Counted from the first letter of the stretch, positions 1 to 9,031 are shown. The stretch is DNA of 64,000 bases from Roseivirga sp. BDSF3-8 (GCF_041449215.1 NZ_JBGNFV010000001.1:2807001-2871000), one strand, 5' to 3'. Made by a program: numbers and translations. Notes: generated by a model not told the origin, from the letters alone.

Positions 1-125
1 GCTCAGGCAAGATCATGCGCCGCATTCTCAGAAAGGTAGCCGAAGGCGACACTTCCAATCTTGGAGATACCACCACACTCCTTGATCCCGATGTAGTCGA
101 CGAAATCAAGGCCGGAGCGCTATAA
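1..125 (+). CDS. acs: Acetyl-CoA synthetase, C-terminal end (partial)
   Basis: Only the last 40 codons are inside the window; the reading frame enters from the left edge and ends at the TAA at 123-125. The visible piece opens with [11 protein letters not shown], the conserved end of AMP-forming acetyl-CoA synthetase that carries the catalytic lysine of the adenylation half-reaction, which is also the lysine controlled by acetylation in this family. The tail then runs through an acidic linker to the sequence EIKAGAL. The enzyme makes acetyl-CoA from acetate, ATP and CoA in the cytoplasm. A strong terminator follows within 35 bases. The downstream CBS/DUF294 and DnaQ-like pair is a known neighbour of acs and acetate permease genes in other bacteria. 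Related acyl-CoA synthetases share the motif, so the substrate is inferred. Confidence 0.85.
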   Translation, partial: SGKIMRRILRKVAEGDTSNLGDTTTLLDPDVVDEIKAGAL

Positions 126-157
126 ACCAATTTCCTTTTAATTTTTGTGCTTATAAC

Positions 158-191
158 AACAGGCCCGGTGAGAATTGGGCCTGTTTTTTTT
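158..191 (+). terminator. Intrinsic terminator after acs
   Basis: A perfect nine-pair stem (158-166 with 177-185, core CAGGCCC/GGGCCTG) has a ten-base loop and runs straight into a T-tract. It lies 33 bases after the acs stop. Confidence 0.9.
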
Positions 192-1041
192 ACAATGATA
201 GGCAGGTAGCTCCTGACCTTACGACCAGACCGCCTTACCCCACCCTTTTGTCAGATAGTAGGCAGGCCGGTAGATACATTCAGCACTTTAATCTATCAGT
301 AGCACGGAGGGTACGACACACAGCCATGCTGATTATCACCATAGCTTGCATCCCCATCCATATCACATGGAAAAGAGCCACAATCCCTCGTATCCCCTCC
401 TTTGATAATGTTCGCTTTAGAAGTAGAAAAGCTACTTAGTGAAAGGTCTGATAGGTTAAGTTTTCTCCTAGACATAATAATGATTAGTTTAGTTATAGTG
501 TATTAACAGTGACTATTATCGTCCTATTGCCTACTTCAGTAAATTAATCAACTTATACTATGTGTTAAAAGAGCATCCAAAACCTGCTTTTCACACCGTC
601 ACTACACGCAAAAAATCCGCAATCCACCCCACACCAGCTCAACACGCATAACTCCCCACTACTCAATTACTCTGTAACTCAATCATTCTATCATTCTCAA
701 ATCCATCCATCTACCACTCCCAACTCAAAACCAAACACTTAAAACTCATAACTAAAGACCCAACACTACCAGCACATCACTTTCAATTACTCTGTTACTC
801 ATCAATTCTATCATTTCTATCATTCACTCAATCGCTCCTTCAAAATTCACTCAATCATTCATTCAAAACTCACTCATTAACCACCCTATCAACCCCCATC
901 TCCATCCATCTACCATTCCAAACTAAAAACTAAACACTCATAACTAAAGACTCCCCACTCAATGACTCTGTTACTCATCAATTCTGTTATTCAAATATTC
1001 TTTCATTTCTCCCTCACCTGCCTTACTTTACAGATTATACT
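192..1041. other. Gene-free spacer with low-G repeated sequence
   Basis: No supportable gene is seen in these 850 bases. The first part is ordinary AT-rich sequence. From about 560 the plus strand becomes almost free of G and is built from recurring words such as CTCAATCATTC, ATCCATCCATCTACCA and ACTCATAACTAAAGAC. No clear promoter match was found before the gene at 1042. Confidence 0.7.
647..1010. repeat. Degenerate direct repeats, strongly strand-asymmetric
   Basis: Segments 702-830 and 902-1010 are imperfect copies. Both hold CCATCCATCTACCA, then a stretch ending in CATAACTAAAGAC, then CTCTGTTACTCATCAATTCT. A third, partial copy of the last part lies at 647-700. The plus strand is almost devoid of G across the block, which points to repeated duplication and divergence of a simple sequence rather than to coding. 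Confidence 0.7.
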
Positions 1042-3060
1042 ATGGCATCCAATATTATCCTTGAGCGTGTATTCGACTTCCTGAAAGACTTCCCCCCCTT
1101 CAGTCTGCTCGAAAGCAGCCATTTGAGAGCTATTTCAGCCAATGTCAGCGTCAGGTACCTTGAGCAGGGTGAGTATGTCTTCCGGCAGGGTGATGACCCA
1201 CATCCCGAATTTTTTATAGTAAAGCAGGGCTCCGTAGAGCTAAGGCAGTCGCCAACTCCTGCACCCGGACAGGAGTCCGGTATAAATATGGCAGCCAGCG
1301 CCGTGTCAGGGACTGCTGAAGACGGAAAAGGAGCACTTATAGACGTATGCGATGAGGGAGATGTGTTCGGTGTGCGCGCCATGATCTCCCAGCTACCCTA
1401 CATATCCAATGCCCTCGCTGCAGAGGAAGTTCTGCTATATGGCATACCCACCGAAGTCTTCAAACCCCTCCTTACCGATAACTCACGGGTCGCACTCTTT
1501 TTCGCAGCCGGTTTTGCCGCTGGTCAGCCCGTCGTTCGCAGTAATCTTTTTGACACCAGCAGAGGACAGCAAACCCTCGGAGAGCAGGCCAGACCTCATT
1601 TTAGTATATTTCGTCTAGCCGAGATATTCAGCACCCAGGCTGGCCGTAGCCTCGTCTCCTGCCGTCCGGATGAGACCATTCAGGCCGTGGCTGCCCGAAT
1701 GAGTCATGAGGGAGTAGGGTCCATCATTATCATCGATAAGAATAAGCGTCCACTCGGTATAGTAACCGATACCGATTTCAGAAAAAAAGTAGTAACCGGC
1801 ATAGTGCCCATCACCCGGCCTGTACAGGATATTATGAATAGCCCTGTGGTTACCGTATCCCCTTCGCTATCAGTAGCCGAAGTACTTATACGCATGATGC
1901 GCGAGCACGTCCACCACCTGTGTGTTACGGTTGATGGTACCCCCGATACCCAGGCCACCGGTATTATTTCCGAGCATGACCTGCTGCTCAGGCAAGGCAG
2001 TAACCCGGCAGTTATTCTCAGAGAAATAGAAAAGAGCAGTGGGGTAGAGGCCCTGCCCGCTTTGCGAAACCGCGCCGAAGAGCTGCTTAGTTATTACCTT
2101 CAGCAGGAAGTAAACATCGCGTTCGTCGCGGGCGTCATTTCCGAAATAAACGATGCCATCATCCGCAAGGCCCTGCAGCATGCCGAAGGCGTGCTTGAAA
2201 AAGCCAACATTCCCTCGCCCGGCCTGCGCTACTGCTGGTTGTCTTTAGGTAGTGAAGGCAGAGAGGAACAGTTACTACGTACCGATCAGGACAATGCCCT
2301 CGTATACGAAGATCCTCCTGCCGGAAAAGAGGAAATTGCCTCAGCCTATTTCCTTCAGCTAGCCTCTGAAACCAATAATGTGCTCATAGACTGCGGATTT
2401 GCTGAGTGCCCTTCTGATATGATGGCCCGAAATCAGCGCTGGTGCCAGCCGCTTAGGCAGTGGAAGGACTACTTTGGCGACTGGATACGTACCCCCGACG
2501 AGAAGTCCCTCATGCTCGCCACCATCTTTTTCGATTTCCGTCCGGTATACGGAGACTACCGGCTGGCCGATTCCCTTACTGATTTTATCTATCACCAGAT
2601 CAGACGTGATAAACTATTTCTTAACTACCTGGCCGCAAATGCCATGCAGAATCCGCCACCCCTGGGCTTTTTCCGGAACCTGCTCGTAGAGCGAAGCGGT
2701 GAGCATAAAGACAGCTTCGATATCAAACTCCGTGCAATGATGCCCCTTGTGGATGCCGCCCGCGTCCTTATACTTAGCCATGAAGTCAATGGCATCAACA
2801 ACACCTTCAGGCGATATGAAAAGCTCGCTGAACTGGAGCCTAAAAATGCCGACCTTTTTCGTGAAGCAGCCATTGCCTATGAGATCATGATGAGGCTGCG
2901 TGCCCGTACCGGACTCAATCACAGCAATTCCGGGCGCTATATACCAATACATGAACTCAGCAAAATTGCCCGGCAGACCCTACGCCACGGCTTTCGCCCT
3001 ATAGCCGATGTTCAGGAAGTACTCCGGGTACGTTTTCAATTGGATATGTTACGCCGATGA
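1042..3060 (+). CDS. cNMP-binding / CBS / DUF294 nucleotidyltransferase-like signalling protein
   Basis: This 672-residue cytoplasmic protein has a clear domain order. A cyclic-nucleotide-binding-like domain covers about residues 10-140, a CBS pair about 195-320, a DUF294 nucleotidyltransferase-like domain about 345-480 with GSEGREEQ at 403-410 followed by TDQDNAL, and a DUF294 C-terminal domain about 500-660. The GS...D-x-D arrangement is that of GlnD-like nucleotidyltransferases. Family members are thought to sense nucleotides and act as regulators, but no substrate is established. The ATG at 1042 gives a start right at the first domain. The gene overlaps the next one by four bases. Together with acs upstream this recalls the acs/acetate-permease/DUF294/exonuclease neighbourhood of other bacteria, so a role in controlling acetate use is a reasonable inference. 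Confidence 0.85.
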   Translation: MASNIILERVFDFLKDFPPFSLLESSHLRAISANVSVRYLEQGEYVFRQGDDPHPEFFIVKQGSVELRQSPTPAPGQESGINMAASAVSGTAEDGKGALIDVCDEGDVFGVRAMISQLPYISNALAAEEVLLYGIPTEVFKPLLTDNSRVALFFAAGFAAGQPVVRSNLFDTSRGQQTLGEQARPHFSIFRLAEIFSTQAGRSLVSCRPDETIQAVAARMSHEGVGSIIIIDKNKRPLGIVTDTDFRKKVVTGIVPITRPVQDIMNSPVVTVSPSLSVAEVLIRMMREHVHHLCVTVDGTPDTQATGIISEHDLLLRQGSNPAVILREIEKSSGVEALPALRNRAEELLSYYLQQEVNIAFVAGVISEINDAIIRKALQHAEGVLEKANIPSPGLRYCWLSLGSEGREEQLLRTDQDNALVYEDPPAGKEEIASAYFLQLASETNNVLIDCGFAECPSDMMARNQRWCQPLRQWKDYFGDWIRTPDEKSLMLATIFFDFRPVYGDYRLADSLTDFIYHQIRRDKLFLNYLAANAMQNPPPLGFFRNLLVERSGEHKDSFDIKLRAMMPLVDAARVLILSHEVNGINNTFRRYEKLAELEPKNADLFREAAIAYEIMMRLRARTGLNHSNSGRYIPIHELSKIARQTLRHGFRPIADVQEVLRVRFQLDMLRR

Positions 3061-3734
3061 AGTTATGGCGAAGTATATTTCATTCGGATAAATACCGGCC
3101 AGCCTACTGGGAAGGTTATAAAAAGTCCCTCCGGCAATGCTGTGCCAGTCACTTGCCCCTGGAGCAGGTTCGTTTTGTAGTATATGATACTGAGACCACC
3201 GGCCTCGACCCCTCCTCTGATTCCGTTCTCAGCATCGGTGCTATTGGTGTCAAAGGCGGAGCCATTCACGTGCAGGACAGCTTTGAGTGCGTGGTTCACC
3301 AGGCCCAAGTAAGCCGGGAGAGTATATCCGTACATGGCCTTACCCCCGGCAGAGTGCTGGCTGGCATTCCCGAAAAGGAGGCTATCCATACCTTTATAAA
3401 CTACATAAAAGGAAGTGTGTTAGTTGCCCATCATGCCGCGTTTGATCGGGCTGTAATAAACAACACCATCAAAAAGCACTATCACGCTAAGCTGCTTAAT
3501 AAGATTCTTGACACCGCCACCCTGGCCATCCGCCTTGAGAAATTCGGCCATCCACCCGAGTCTGTCCGGCGGGAAGAGTACACCCTCGACGCCCTTTGTA
3601 AGCGCTACAACATTCGTGCTCACGACCGCCACACCGCCCCCGGAGACAGCTTCATCACCGCCCAGCTATTTCAAAAGCTCCTGCGCCTGGCCCATAAGCG
3701 CGGCATCAAAACCCTGGGTGACCTCCTGGGCTGA
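3057..3734 (+). CDS. DnaQ-like 3'-5' exonuclease (DEDDh)
   Basis: The 225-residue product carries all three exonuclease motifs of the DEDDh superfamily. Exo I is DTETTGLD starting at residue 44, Exo II is the VAHHAAFD segment, and Exo III is the HxxxxD pair His192/Asp197. This is the fold of the epsilon proofreading subunit of DNA polymerase III. The protein is of the stand-alone type with a short N-terminal extension, and nothing shows that it belongs to the polymerase itself. Its ATG overlaps the stop of the DUF294 gene (ATGA), so the two are very likely co-translated. The same pairing of DUF294 protein and exonuclease recurs in distant bacteria, which suggests a functional link that is still unexplained. 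Confidence 0.85.
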   Translation: MKLWRSIFHSDKYRPAYWEGYKKSLRQCCASHLPLEQVRFVVYDTETTGLDPSSDSVLSIGAIGVKGGAIHVQDSFECVVHQAQVSRESISVHGLTPGRVLAGIPEKEAIHTFINYIKGSVLVAHHAAFDRAVINNTIKKHYHAKLLNKILDTATLAIRLEKFGHPPESVRREEYTLDALCKRYNIRAHDRHTAPGDSFITAQLFQKLLRLAHKRGIKTLGDLLG

Positions 3735-3858
3735 ATAAAGGGTTGGAAAAAAATAAATCAAGTTTGGGAAATAGATTAGTTAGGTTTGGAAATCTAATTC
3801 CTAAAATCCTTTTGCGTATGCTGTTTTAGCCTTTTGTTTAATCATAAATTATAATTCT

Positions 3859-4008
3859 ATGCCTGTTAAGCATACCCCAACAAGTGAAGTACACAAAGGG
3901 CAAAAAGGAGGAAAGACCGGATGCGGATTTGATACAACTGAACATCCGGAACACTGGGTAAATTCTAATCAGAGAATTACTTGTGCTAAAAATGGTTGTC
4001 GAAACTAA
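3859..4008 (+). CDS. Small Cys-containing peptide (49 aa), unknown function
   Basis: An ATG at 3859 opens a 49-codon frame ending at TAA 4006-4008. The predicted peptide is hydrophilic, has a GG pair at residues 17-18 and three cysteines at 22, 42 and 47, the last in the C-terminal NGCRN. It has no signal peptide or membrane segment. The position favours a real transcription unit: it stands alone between the exonuclease gene and a strong intrinsic terminator only 18 bases after its stop. It lacks the SFKT leader motif of the peptides near 8.4-10.2 kb, so it does not clearly belong to them. I do not recognise a family. It could be a secreted or modified peptide, a small metal-binding protein, or a chance frame. 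Confidence 0.5.
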   Translation: MPVKHTPTSEVHKGQKGGKTGCGFDTTEHPEHWVNSNQRITCAKNGCRN

Positions 4009-4026
4009 GGCTATTTAAGTAAAATG

Positions 4027-4052
4027 AGGCTGTCTCGAAAGGCAGCCTTTTT
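4027..4052 (+). terminator. Intrinsic terminator after the 49-aa peptide
   Basis: A nine-pair stem with one G-U pair (4027-4035 with 4040-4048) closes a CGAA tetraloop and is followed by five Ts. Confidence 0.85.
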
Positions 4053-4736
4053 ATTCAAAACATAATTTTGTATTTGTTAAACTACCGCGGGGTTGTACCG
4101 GGCCGCCTTCGGTTCCGTGGTGGCCATTTCCGCGAAGTTGGTACCGGAGTGCGTCCGATTCGCTATGTAGAGTGTTTGAAGCGATTATCCAAATATTGTT
4201 TGGTATTAAAAGTAGCCTTGCTGCTTTTGAGACCGCCCCCTTTTCATATTGATTTAACAGGTAATTCATTGATTGCCTAATTTAATCCTATAGACGAACA
4301 GTCAACCTTTTCAGATAGGTGAATTAATTGTCACTTCCACCTTACCCCAACTAAAAACAATTGTCAGGCTAAGTGACTCAGGAACAGATACTAAAGTTCA
4401 AATAAAAACAGAACGCAAGCCTTGGAGGTAGCCTCATGGCACGACGAATATAACCCTCCCCTTAGCAAATTGTGCGCAGATAGGACAGTGTGTTGCAGAA
4501 TAGCCTTATATTTATAGTGAACCAAAAGAACATTTATGCTACCAATAGGAGAGTTAATCACCCAATTGCCCTCAATGCCTCTGAAAGAGGCTGAATCTAA
4601 TATTCAAACGTCAGATAAGCCGTAAAACCCGTCTTTGGAGTGTTTTCAAGTTCACCCGGGGCGCCCCTTTGCCGGTAAGATCAACAAAGATGATAGTGTA
4701 ACTGTAAGCCGCTACCGCTACACCTTCTTCAGGTTT
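4053..4736. other. Gene-poor stretch
   Basis: No gene can be supported here. A short GC-rich island at about 4080-4165 stands out from its AT-rich surroundings. It is open in two frames for about 70 codons each, but neither translation looks like a protein I know. It may be a remnant of something imported. Confidence 0.4.
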
Positions 4737-4949
4737 ATGCCCGAAATTTATACACGCTGGACCCTAGAGGAAAAGCATCAACAGCTATACCTTAAAATGA
4801 ATCACCAGCTCACCCCGTTTTCCACGTTGGGATGTGCGTTGGCAAGTGTGGCGATCATTTTAAGCCTAATGATAGGCAATGTAAAAGTAGTTTTGACCGG
4901 TATATTGATCATGCTCATACTGGCATTTTTTGTAAAAAGGGAAATGTGA
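4737..4949 (+). CDS. Possible small membrane protein (70 aa)
   Basis: The frame is open from 4635, but the most sensible start is the ATG at 4737. The 70-residue product then has a charged, amphipathic N-terminus (about residues 1-24) and two hydrophobic segments near residues 28-42 and 46-65, ending in VKREM. The order of a short cytoplasmic helix, two membrane helices and a charged end is that of many tiny bacterial membrane proteins. I recognise no family. No neighbour supports a role, and the sequence upstream of 4737 does not look coding. It could be a decayed fragment, and the confidence is low. Confidence 0.35.
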   Translation: MPEIYTRWTLEEKHQQLYLKMNHQLTPFSTLGCALASVAIILSLMIGNVKVVLTGILIMLILAFFVKREM

Positions 4950-5025
4950 ATCAACGAAAAACTTCTGGAACAACTAGCCTGCGACAGTAAGATGGCAAGC
5001 GCCTAGCTTCCTGAGTAAACGACAA

Positions 5026-5060
5026 TAAAAAAAGCACCTGCCGCAAGGCAGGTGCTTTTC
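5026..5060. terminator. Bidirectional terminator
   Basis: A perfect twelve-pair stem (5031-5042 with 5047-5058, GCACCTGCC/GGCAGGTGC core) with a GCAA tetraloop is flanked by A-tract and T-tract. It lies just downstream of the T9SS gene that is read from the minus strand. Confidence 0.9.
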
Positions 5061-5081
5061 TGATTTACAGGGCGGCTGCTC

Positions 5082-8000
5082 TTACCTGAACATAACCTGT
5101 ACTGTTTCCAGCGTATGCCCGTCTGATAACCTGAGCAAATAAACCCCTGCAGGTACGCCTTCGCAGTTGACCTCGATAGGTTCACCGTTACCACTGATTT
5201 GCATTTGTCTCACTATCCGGCCATCGACAGCCATCAGTTCGATGCTGGCTTCTCCGTTAACTTGTGATCCGCTAACCGTAAGCAGCCTGCTTTCAGAAGA
5301 AACAGGGTTAGGGTAGGCAGAAAGAGAAACCCCTTGCATTATGCTGCTTACACGGACGATATCTAACTGCTCACTGGTGCCATCTACATCATACTGCTTA
5401 AGCATATAGTAGTAATCACCCCCCTGCACACTTGCATCCAGGTAACTGTACGTTGTTTTCTCCTCACTATCACCGGCTCCCTTTACAGTAGTTAGCAGGC
5501 TCCAATCTCTCGCATTACGGCTGCGGTACAGTTCGAAGCGATCATTTTGCTTTTCAATCGTAGTAGCCCATTCGAGCATATTCCCCGATAGTGTGCCCTC
5601 TCCTTCAAAGTAAAGAAGCTCGACAGGTAAAGGATTCAGCCCTGTGGATGAACCAAATGTAAACGGACTGAAGCTTGATATGCCGGTTACTTCTAGGCCG
5701 CCTTCTGCACTACCTCCGGTAGCACTTCCGGAGATAAAGCTACCCCCTTCACTTTGCCATTGACCTCCTGTATAATGAGCAATCACCAGGTCCCCCATCG
5801 TCAGGTCAGTAATATCACTTTCATCCGCATTCTTCCAGTAAAATGTCATGTCGATGCTCCCCAGTGATCCTTCATCATGGTGAATATCCCAGTATTCCAA
5901 TTTACTTACGCGCTCCAGACCAGCTTTGAGATTGTCTACATCACCGGGCTTATTATTGAAGTATTCCGCACGCATTTTCAGGTTGCTGTCCGCTCCCCGG
6001 GGGTTCCATATACGTAAGGGCGCCCATTTGCCGTCTTTACCAAGAGGGAATACAAACGAGAAGTCATCACCCTCCTTTACAGCCGGACCATCAATGTAAC
6101 TGTTTGCATTGCCTGAGTTAGTCGTAGCTCCTTCGGTAAAAGTTACTGGGTGGGCATCCGATGAGATAAAGACTCCACGCCGAAGTCTCATTTCTCCTGT
6201 TACTCTTAATCCTGACTGGAGATAAAGGAAAGATCCGGGTACCTTATCCACCTCCATATCATTAAAGACAATATCGTTACTACCTCCTTTACTCAGGGTA
6301 AGGTCAAAGCGGTTAAGTCTTCCCGCCAGTTCGGCAAATGTCGTAAATACTCTCAGCTTCCAGTTACCGGCATAAGTACCGTTATAAGTTGAGAGAGTTT
6401 CCTCCGGGCGGTATACGCCGGACAGGTTAACATTCTGAATACTAGGGGGGAGGGGTTGTCCTGTGTCGCGGAAAGTGACATTATCCAGGTCTTCTCCATT
6501 TTGTCCGCGGCCCTCAATAAGTTTGATCTGTTTGCCATCAGGAGCTACGAGGTAAAGCGTGATATTACGCATCTTATCATAGTCCAGGTCTACCGTCACA
6601 CTTTTCAGACCTGAAAACCCTGAGTTCGGCACAGATATAGTCGTTTCTGATACCAGCCCCAGACCTGTTGCCGCCCAGGTACTACCCGGACTTACAGAGA
6701 GAGTACTGTCGTTAGTAACGCCAAATCCATTATTAACTATGTTTTGATCTGCACTGCCGGAAAACAAAACCTTTCCGGAGCCTTCCACCGTGAACACTCC
6801 GTTATTTATGAAATCACCGGCAATTTCAAGAGTGGTACCATCCTTTACTGTCAGAAAACTTCCTGATTCAATAGTAAGGTCATGCGTTTGAGCATCTGTA
6901 TCAATATCCACAAAAACCGGACTAACGCATCCAATCGTTACATCATCTGCTACGGTGGGCAGTGAGGTGGCTGCTCCCCATACCACAGGCTGACTCCATT
7001 TGCCAGACTCTACCGGCTGCAGGCCGCTACCCTGTGTTCCGGGTGTTTGGGTATAATCCACATAAGAATCAGAAAATATACCTTCCCCTATCAGGTAAAA
7101 GCGATACACGTAGCTTGTACCTGGTGTAAACGTTCCGTCTGAAAATGCCCGGGCATCCGGTGGCAGTCTCTTGATTACCTGAAATGCTTCATCTGAAGCA
7201 TTGGCTGGCTTTCTCATCACTACAATACCTGCCTCTGTAATACCATTCTCGTCAAACTGAACATTGAATACATTTGGAGAAGGACAAGTGGAATTGATGT
7301 TACTTACAATACCTGCAGGCTTATTATTCGAAACAAATGTGAAGTACTTCCTTCCACCATTTACATCGAAGACGTCGAAGTTATCTACCGGCCCCACAGT
7401 ATAATTCAATGTTGAAGACAGTAAATTTGTCACGGGGTTAATCGAGTAGTAATTTCCCGATTCAGGACCAATGCCGAAACCCATACGGTAGTAAGCATTC
7501 CGGTATCCGTTAGATAGTGAAATATTCCCGTATATAAAGTCTATCCTCCCTGGATCAGTAGAACCGGGAGCGGATTCGTAGAGTCTTACACGAAAGCTTC
7601 CGTTTGAATCGCCTGTACCCACTGGCATTTCCATATTTCGCCACTCAACCAAGAGTTGCCTGTTAGGGGCAGCACCCACCACACGGTAGTGTACCTTACC
7701 ATTATTATTGGTGCCCCAGCCATCGTCTACTGTTTCATAATTGTCCCAGCAGAAACCAAAGAAGCATGTAGTACCGGTAATCCGCTGCACTGAGACACTA
7801 GTCAAAGGGACTATTCGTGCATTACCAGGTATGCCGTAAGTATTGGCGCCAGCCAGTACCTGCTCCGCACCAAGGCGTAGCACGCCATTCGTATTTACTG
7901 AAAAAGAGTTGTATACCTTTCCCATGTAAACAACATCAAAACCTATATCAGTTACCGGCGAGCTCACATCAGACTGGTTTGGTCCAATTAGCTGAGAGCT

Positions 8001-8120
8001 CCCACCCATACCGGCCATAGATCCGTTATTGCCCGAAGACATGACATACGAAGTGATATTTTGTGCAAAAGAAAAGCCGGTCAGCGATGAGAAAAATAAA
8101 AACAGCAGTATTACACGCAT
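5082..8120 (-). CDS. Secreted T9SS-sorted protein with P-domain
   Basis: This 1012-residue protein starts with a signal peptide (about residues 1-19, ending FSFAQ) and ends with a type A sorting domain of the Por secretion system. That end has the family signature YPNPV and PAGVYLLRL and the final residues VQVMFR. Between them lie a beta-rich N-terminal region with two nearby cysteines, a fibronectin-III-like stretch (about 270-360), a beta-helical stretch (about 370-460) and a proprotein-convertase P-domain (about 490-615), recognisable from TLYLVAPDGK and the later YAGNWKLRV. P-domains usually sit beside a subtilisin-like protease. None is present here, so the domain may act in binding. The protein should cross the outer membrane and be exposed or released. 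It is a single-gene unit bounded by a terminator, and its substrate is unknown. Confidence 0.85.
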   Translation of the reverse strand: MRVILLFLFFSSLTGFSFAQNITSYVMSSGNNGSMAGMGGSSQLIGPNQSDVSSPVTDIGFDVVYMGKVYNSFSVNTNGVLRLGAEQVLAGANTYGIPGNARIVPLTSVSVQRITGTTCFFGFCWDNYETVDDGWGTNNNGKVHYRVVGAAPNRQLLVEWRNMEMPVGTGDSNGSFRVRLYESAPGSTDPGRIDFIYGNISLSNGYRNAYYRMGFGIGPESGNYYSINPVTNLLSSTLNYTVGPVDNFDVFDVNGGRKYFTFVSNNKPAGIVSNINSTCPSPNVFNVQFDENGITEAGIVVMRKPANASDEAFQVIKRLPPDARAFSDGTFTPGTSYVYRFYLIGEGIFSDSYVDYTQTPGTQGSGLQPVESGKWSQPVVWGAATSLPTVADDVTIGCVSPVFVDIDTDAQTHDLTIESGSFLTVKDGTTLEIAGDFINNGVFTVEGSGKVLFSGSADQNIVNNGFGVTNDSTLSVSPGSTWAATGLGLVSETTISVPNSGFSGLKSVTVDLDYDKMRNITLYLVAPDGKQIKLIEGRGQNGEDLDNVTFRDTGQPLPPSIQNVNLSGVYRPEETLSTYNGTYAGNWKLRVFTTFAELAGRLNRFDLTLSKGGSNDIVFNDMEVDKVPGSFLYLQSGLRVTGEMRLRRGVFISSDAHPVTFTEGATTNSGNANSYIDGPAVKEGDDFSFVFPLGKDGKWAPLRIWNPRGADSNLKMRAEYFNNKPGDVDNLKAGLERVSKLEYWDIHHDEGSLGSIDMTFYWKNADESDITDLTMGDLVIAHYTGGQWQSEGGSFISGSATGGSAEGGLEVTGISSFSPFTFGSSTGLNPLPVELLYFEGEGTLSGNMLEWATTIEKQNDRFELYRSRNARDWSLLTTVKGAGDSEEKTTYSYLDASVQGGDYYYMLKQYDVDGTSEQLDIVRVSSIMQGVSLSAYPNPVSSESRLLTVSGSQVNGEASIELMAVDGRIVRQMQISGNGEPIEVNCEGVPAGVYLLRLSDGHTLETVQVMFR

Positions 8121-8401
8121 AAAGATCCGATTTTAGAATATAAAAATACGGATAACCTCAGCCAGCTTGCAATGAAGTGTAATAAATTATATAAAATTAG
8201 TCATACTTTGTGAGTTGAAACAACAACTTGATAAGAGGTATCCTGGTTAATTCCGGTAAATATCCGGTTGCCACTCTCTTTAAAGCAGGAGACCTGCATC
8301 TGATTAAGCTGCCTGGCTGCCGGTAAATGGAGATAGGTGAAAACCCCTATTTGATGTAAGGTTTTGTGATAGTAGATTAGACATTTAAATTAATAACCGA
8401 G

Positions 8402-8551
8402 ATGAAAAAGAATATCACTAAACTTCCTGCCCTTTCGGTAATGAGTTTTAAGACCTCAGAGCCAACTAAGATGATAAAAGGGGGCTTTCGCACCATGGAT
8501 CGTACCAACTGCTATAGTGGCTGTACGTGTATAGAACGGTGCCAGGTATAA
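8402..8551 (+). CDS. SFKT/GG leader peptide 1, lanthipeptide-like precursor
   Basis: This 49-residue ORF is too short for routine gene calling. Its N-terminus has the Lys-rich start MKKN, an SFKT motif at residues 15-18 and a Gly-Gly at 27-28. The 21 residues after GG are rich in Cys (37, 41, 43, 47) and Ser/Thr (31, 35, 39, 42). That layout matches Bacteroidota class I lanthipeptide or GG natural-product precursors, in which the leader is removed after GG and the core is cyclised between Cys and dehydrated Ser/Thr. It is the first of five related ORFs within 1.8 kb. No LanB, LanC, radical SAM enzyme or peptidase-ABC exporter lies in the window, so maturation would have to come from elsewhere. 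The family is recognised by pattern only; the product is inferred. Confidence 0.75.
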   Translation: MKKNITKLPALSVMSFKTSEPTKMIKGGFRTMDRTNCYSGCTCIERCQV

Positions 8552-8773
8552 TTAATTTTACAGTCAGAGGATACAGTCCCTTGCTGCAGAGCTTATAATG
8601 TATAAAGAGACTGTACCTCATTTTTTACAATCCTTCTTTTTATCTCCCATCTCTCCGTACTTCTTATAAACACACATCCTGCATTCAGCCAGATAGACTA
8701 AGGATACTTGTTAATTAAACCCGTTAATAGAACTGAGATACTATTCTGCATTCTGATCCTAAAGTTTCGGCAA

Positions 8774-9031
8774 ATGGAAAATAAAAAAGCAAGCCCTGCT
8801 AATATCATGGCCCTGGAGCGTACTAAACTCGCTAATGAAAGGACCTTCCTCGCTTATTTAAGAACATTCATTGTCTTTTTTAGCTCAGGGTTTGCCATAC
8901 TTAAGATTGAGGTGCTCGATAATCTCACCATACTTGCTTATTTGTTCATAGCCACGGCCATACTCCTCCTGGTATTTGGGACAGTGCGTTTTATTCATGT
9001 CAGAAAACGAATCACGCGTTATCTGCAGTGA
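8774..9031 (+). CDS. DUF202 family small membrane protein
   Basis: Starting at the ATG at 8774 the product has 85 residues. The signature ALERTKLANERTFLAYLRT near the N-terminus is that of DUF202 (YidH-like) proteins. Two hydrophobic segments follow at about residues 33-47 and 51-70, with a basic C-terminal tail. A longer open frame begins at 8708, but its extra 22 residues do not resemble the family and the motif normally lies near the start. DUF202 proteins are inner-membrane proteins of unknown function. The gene sits among the precursor peptides on the same strand. It has no evident link to them, though a part in handling membrane-active peptides is possible. Confidence 0.8.
   Translation: MENKKASPANIMALERTKLANERTFLAYLRTFIVFFSSGFAILKIEVLDNLTILAYLFIATAILLLVFGTVRFIHVRKRITRYLQ

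Noticed and set aside
248-439. 63-codon frame starting near 248
   Set aside because: It starts at a non-ATG codon, its translation shows no protein-like pattern, and it lies in the gap after the acs terminator.
4051-4280. Overlapping 70-codon frames on both strands in a GC-rich island
   Set aside because: Both strands are open, which suggests base composition rather than coding. No transposase or other motif was recognised.
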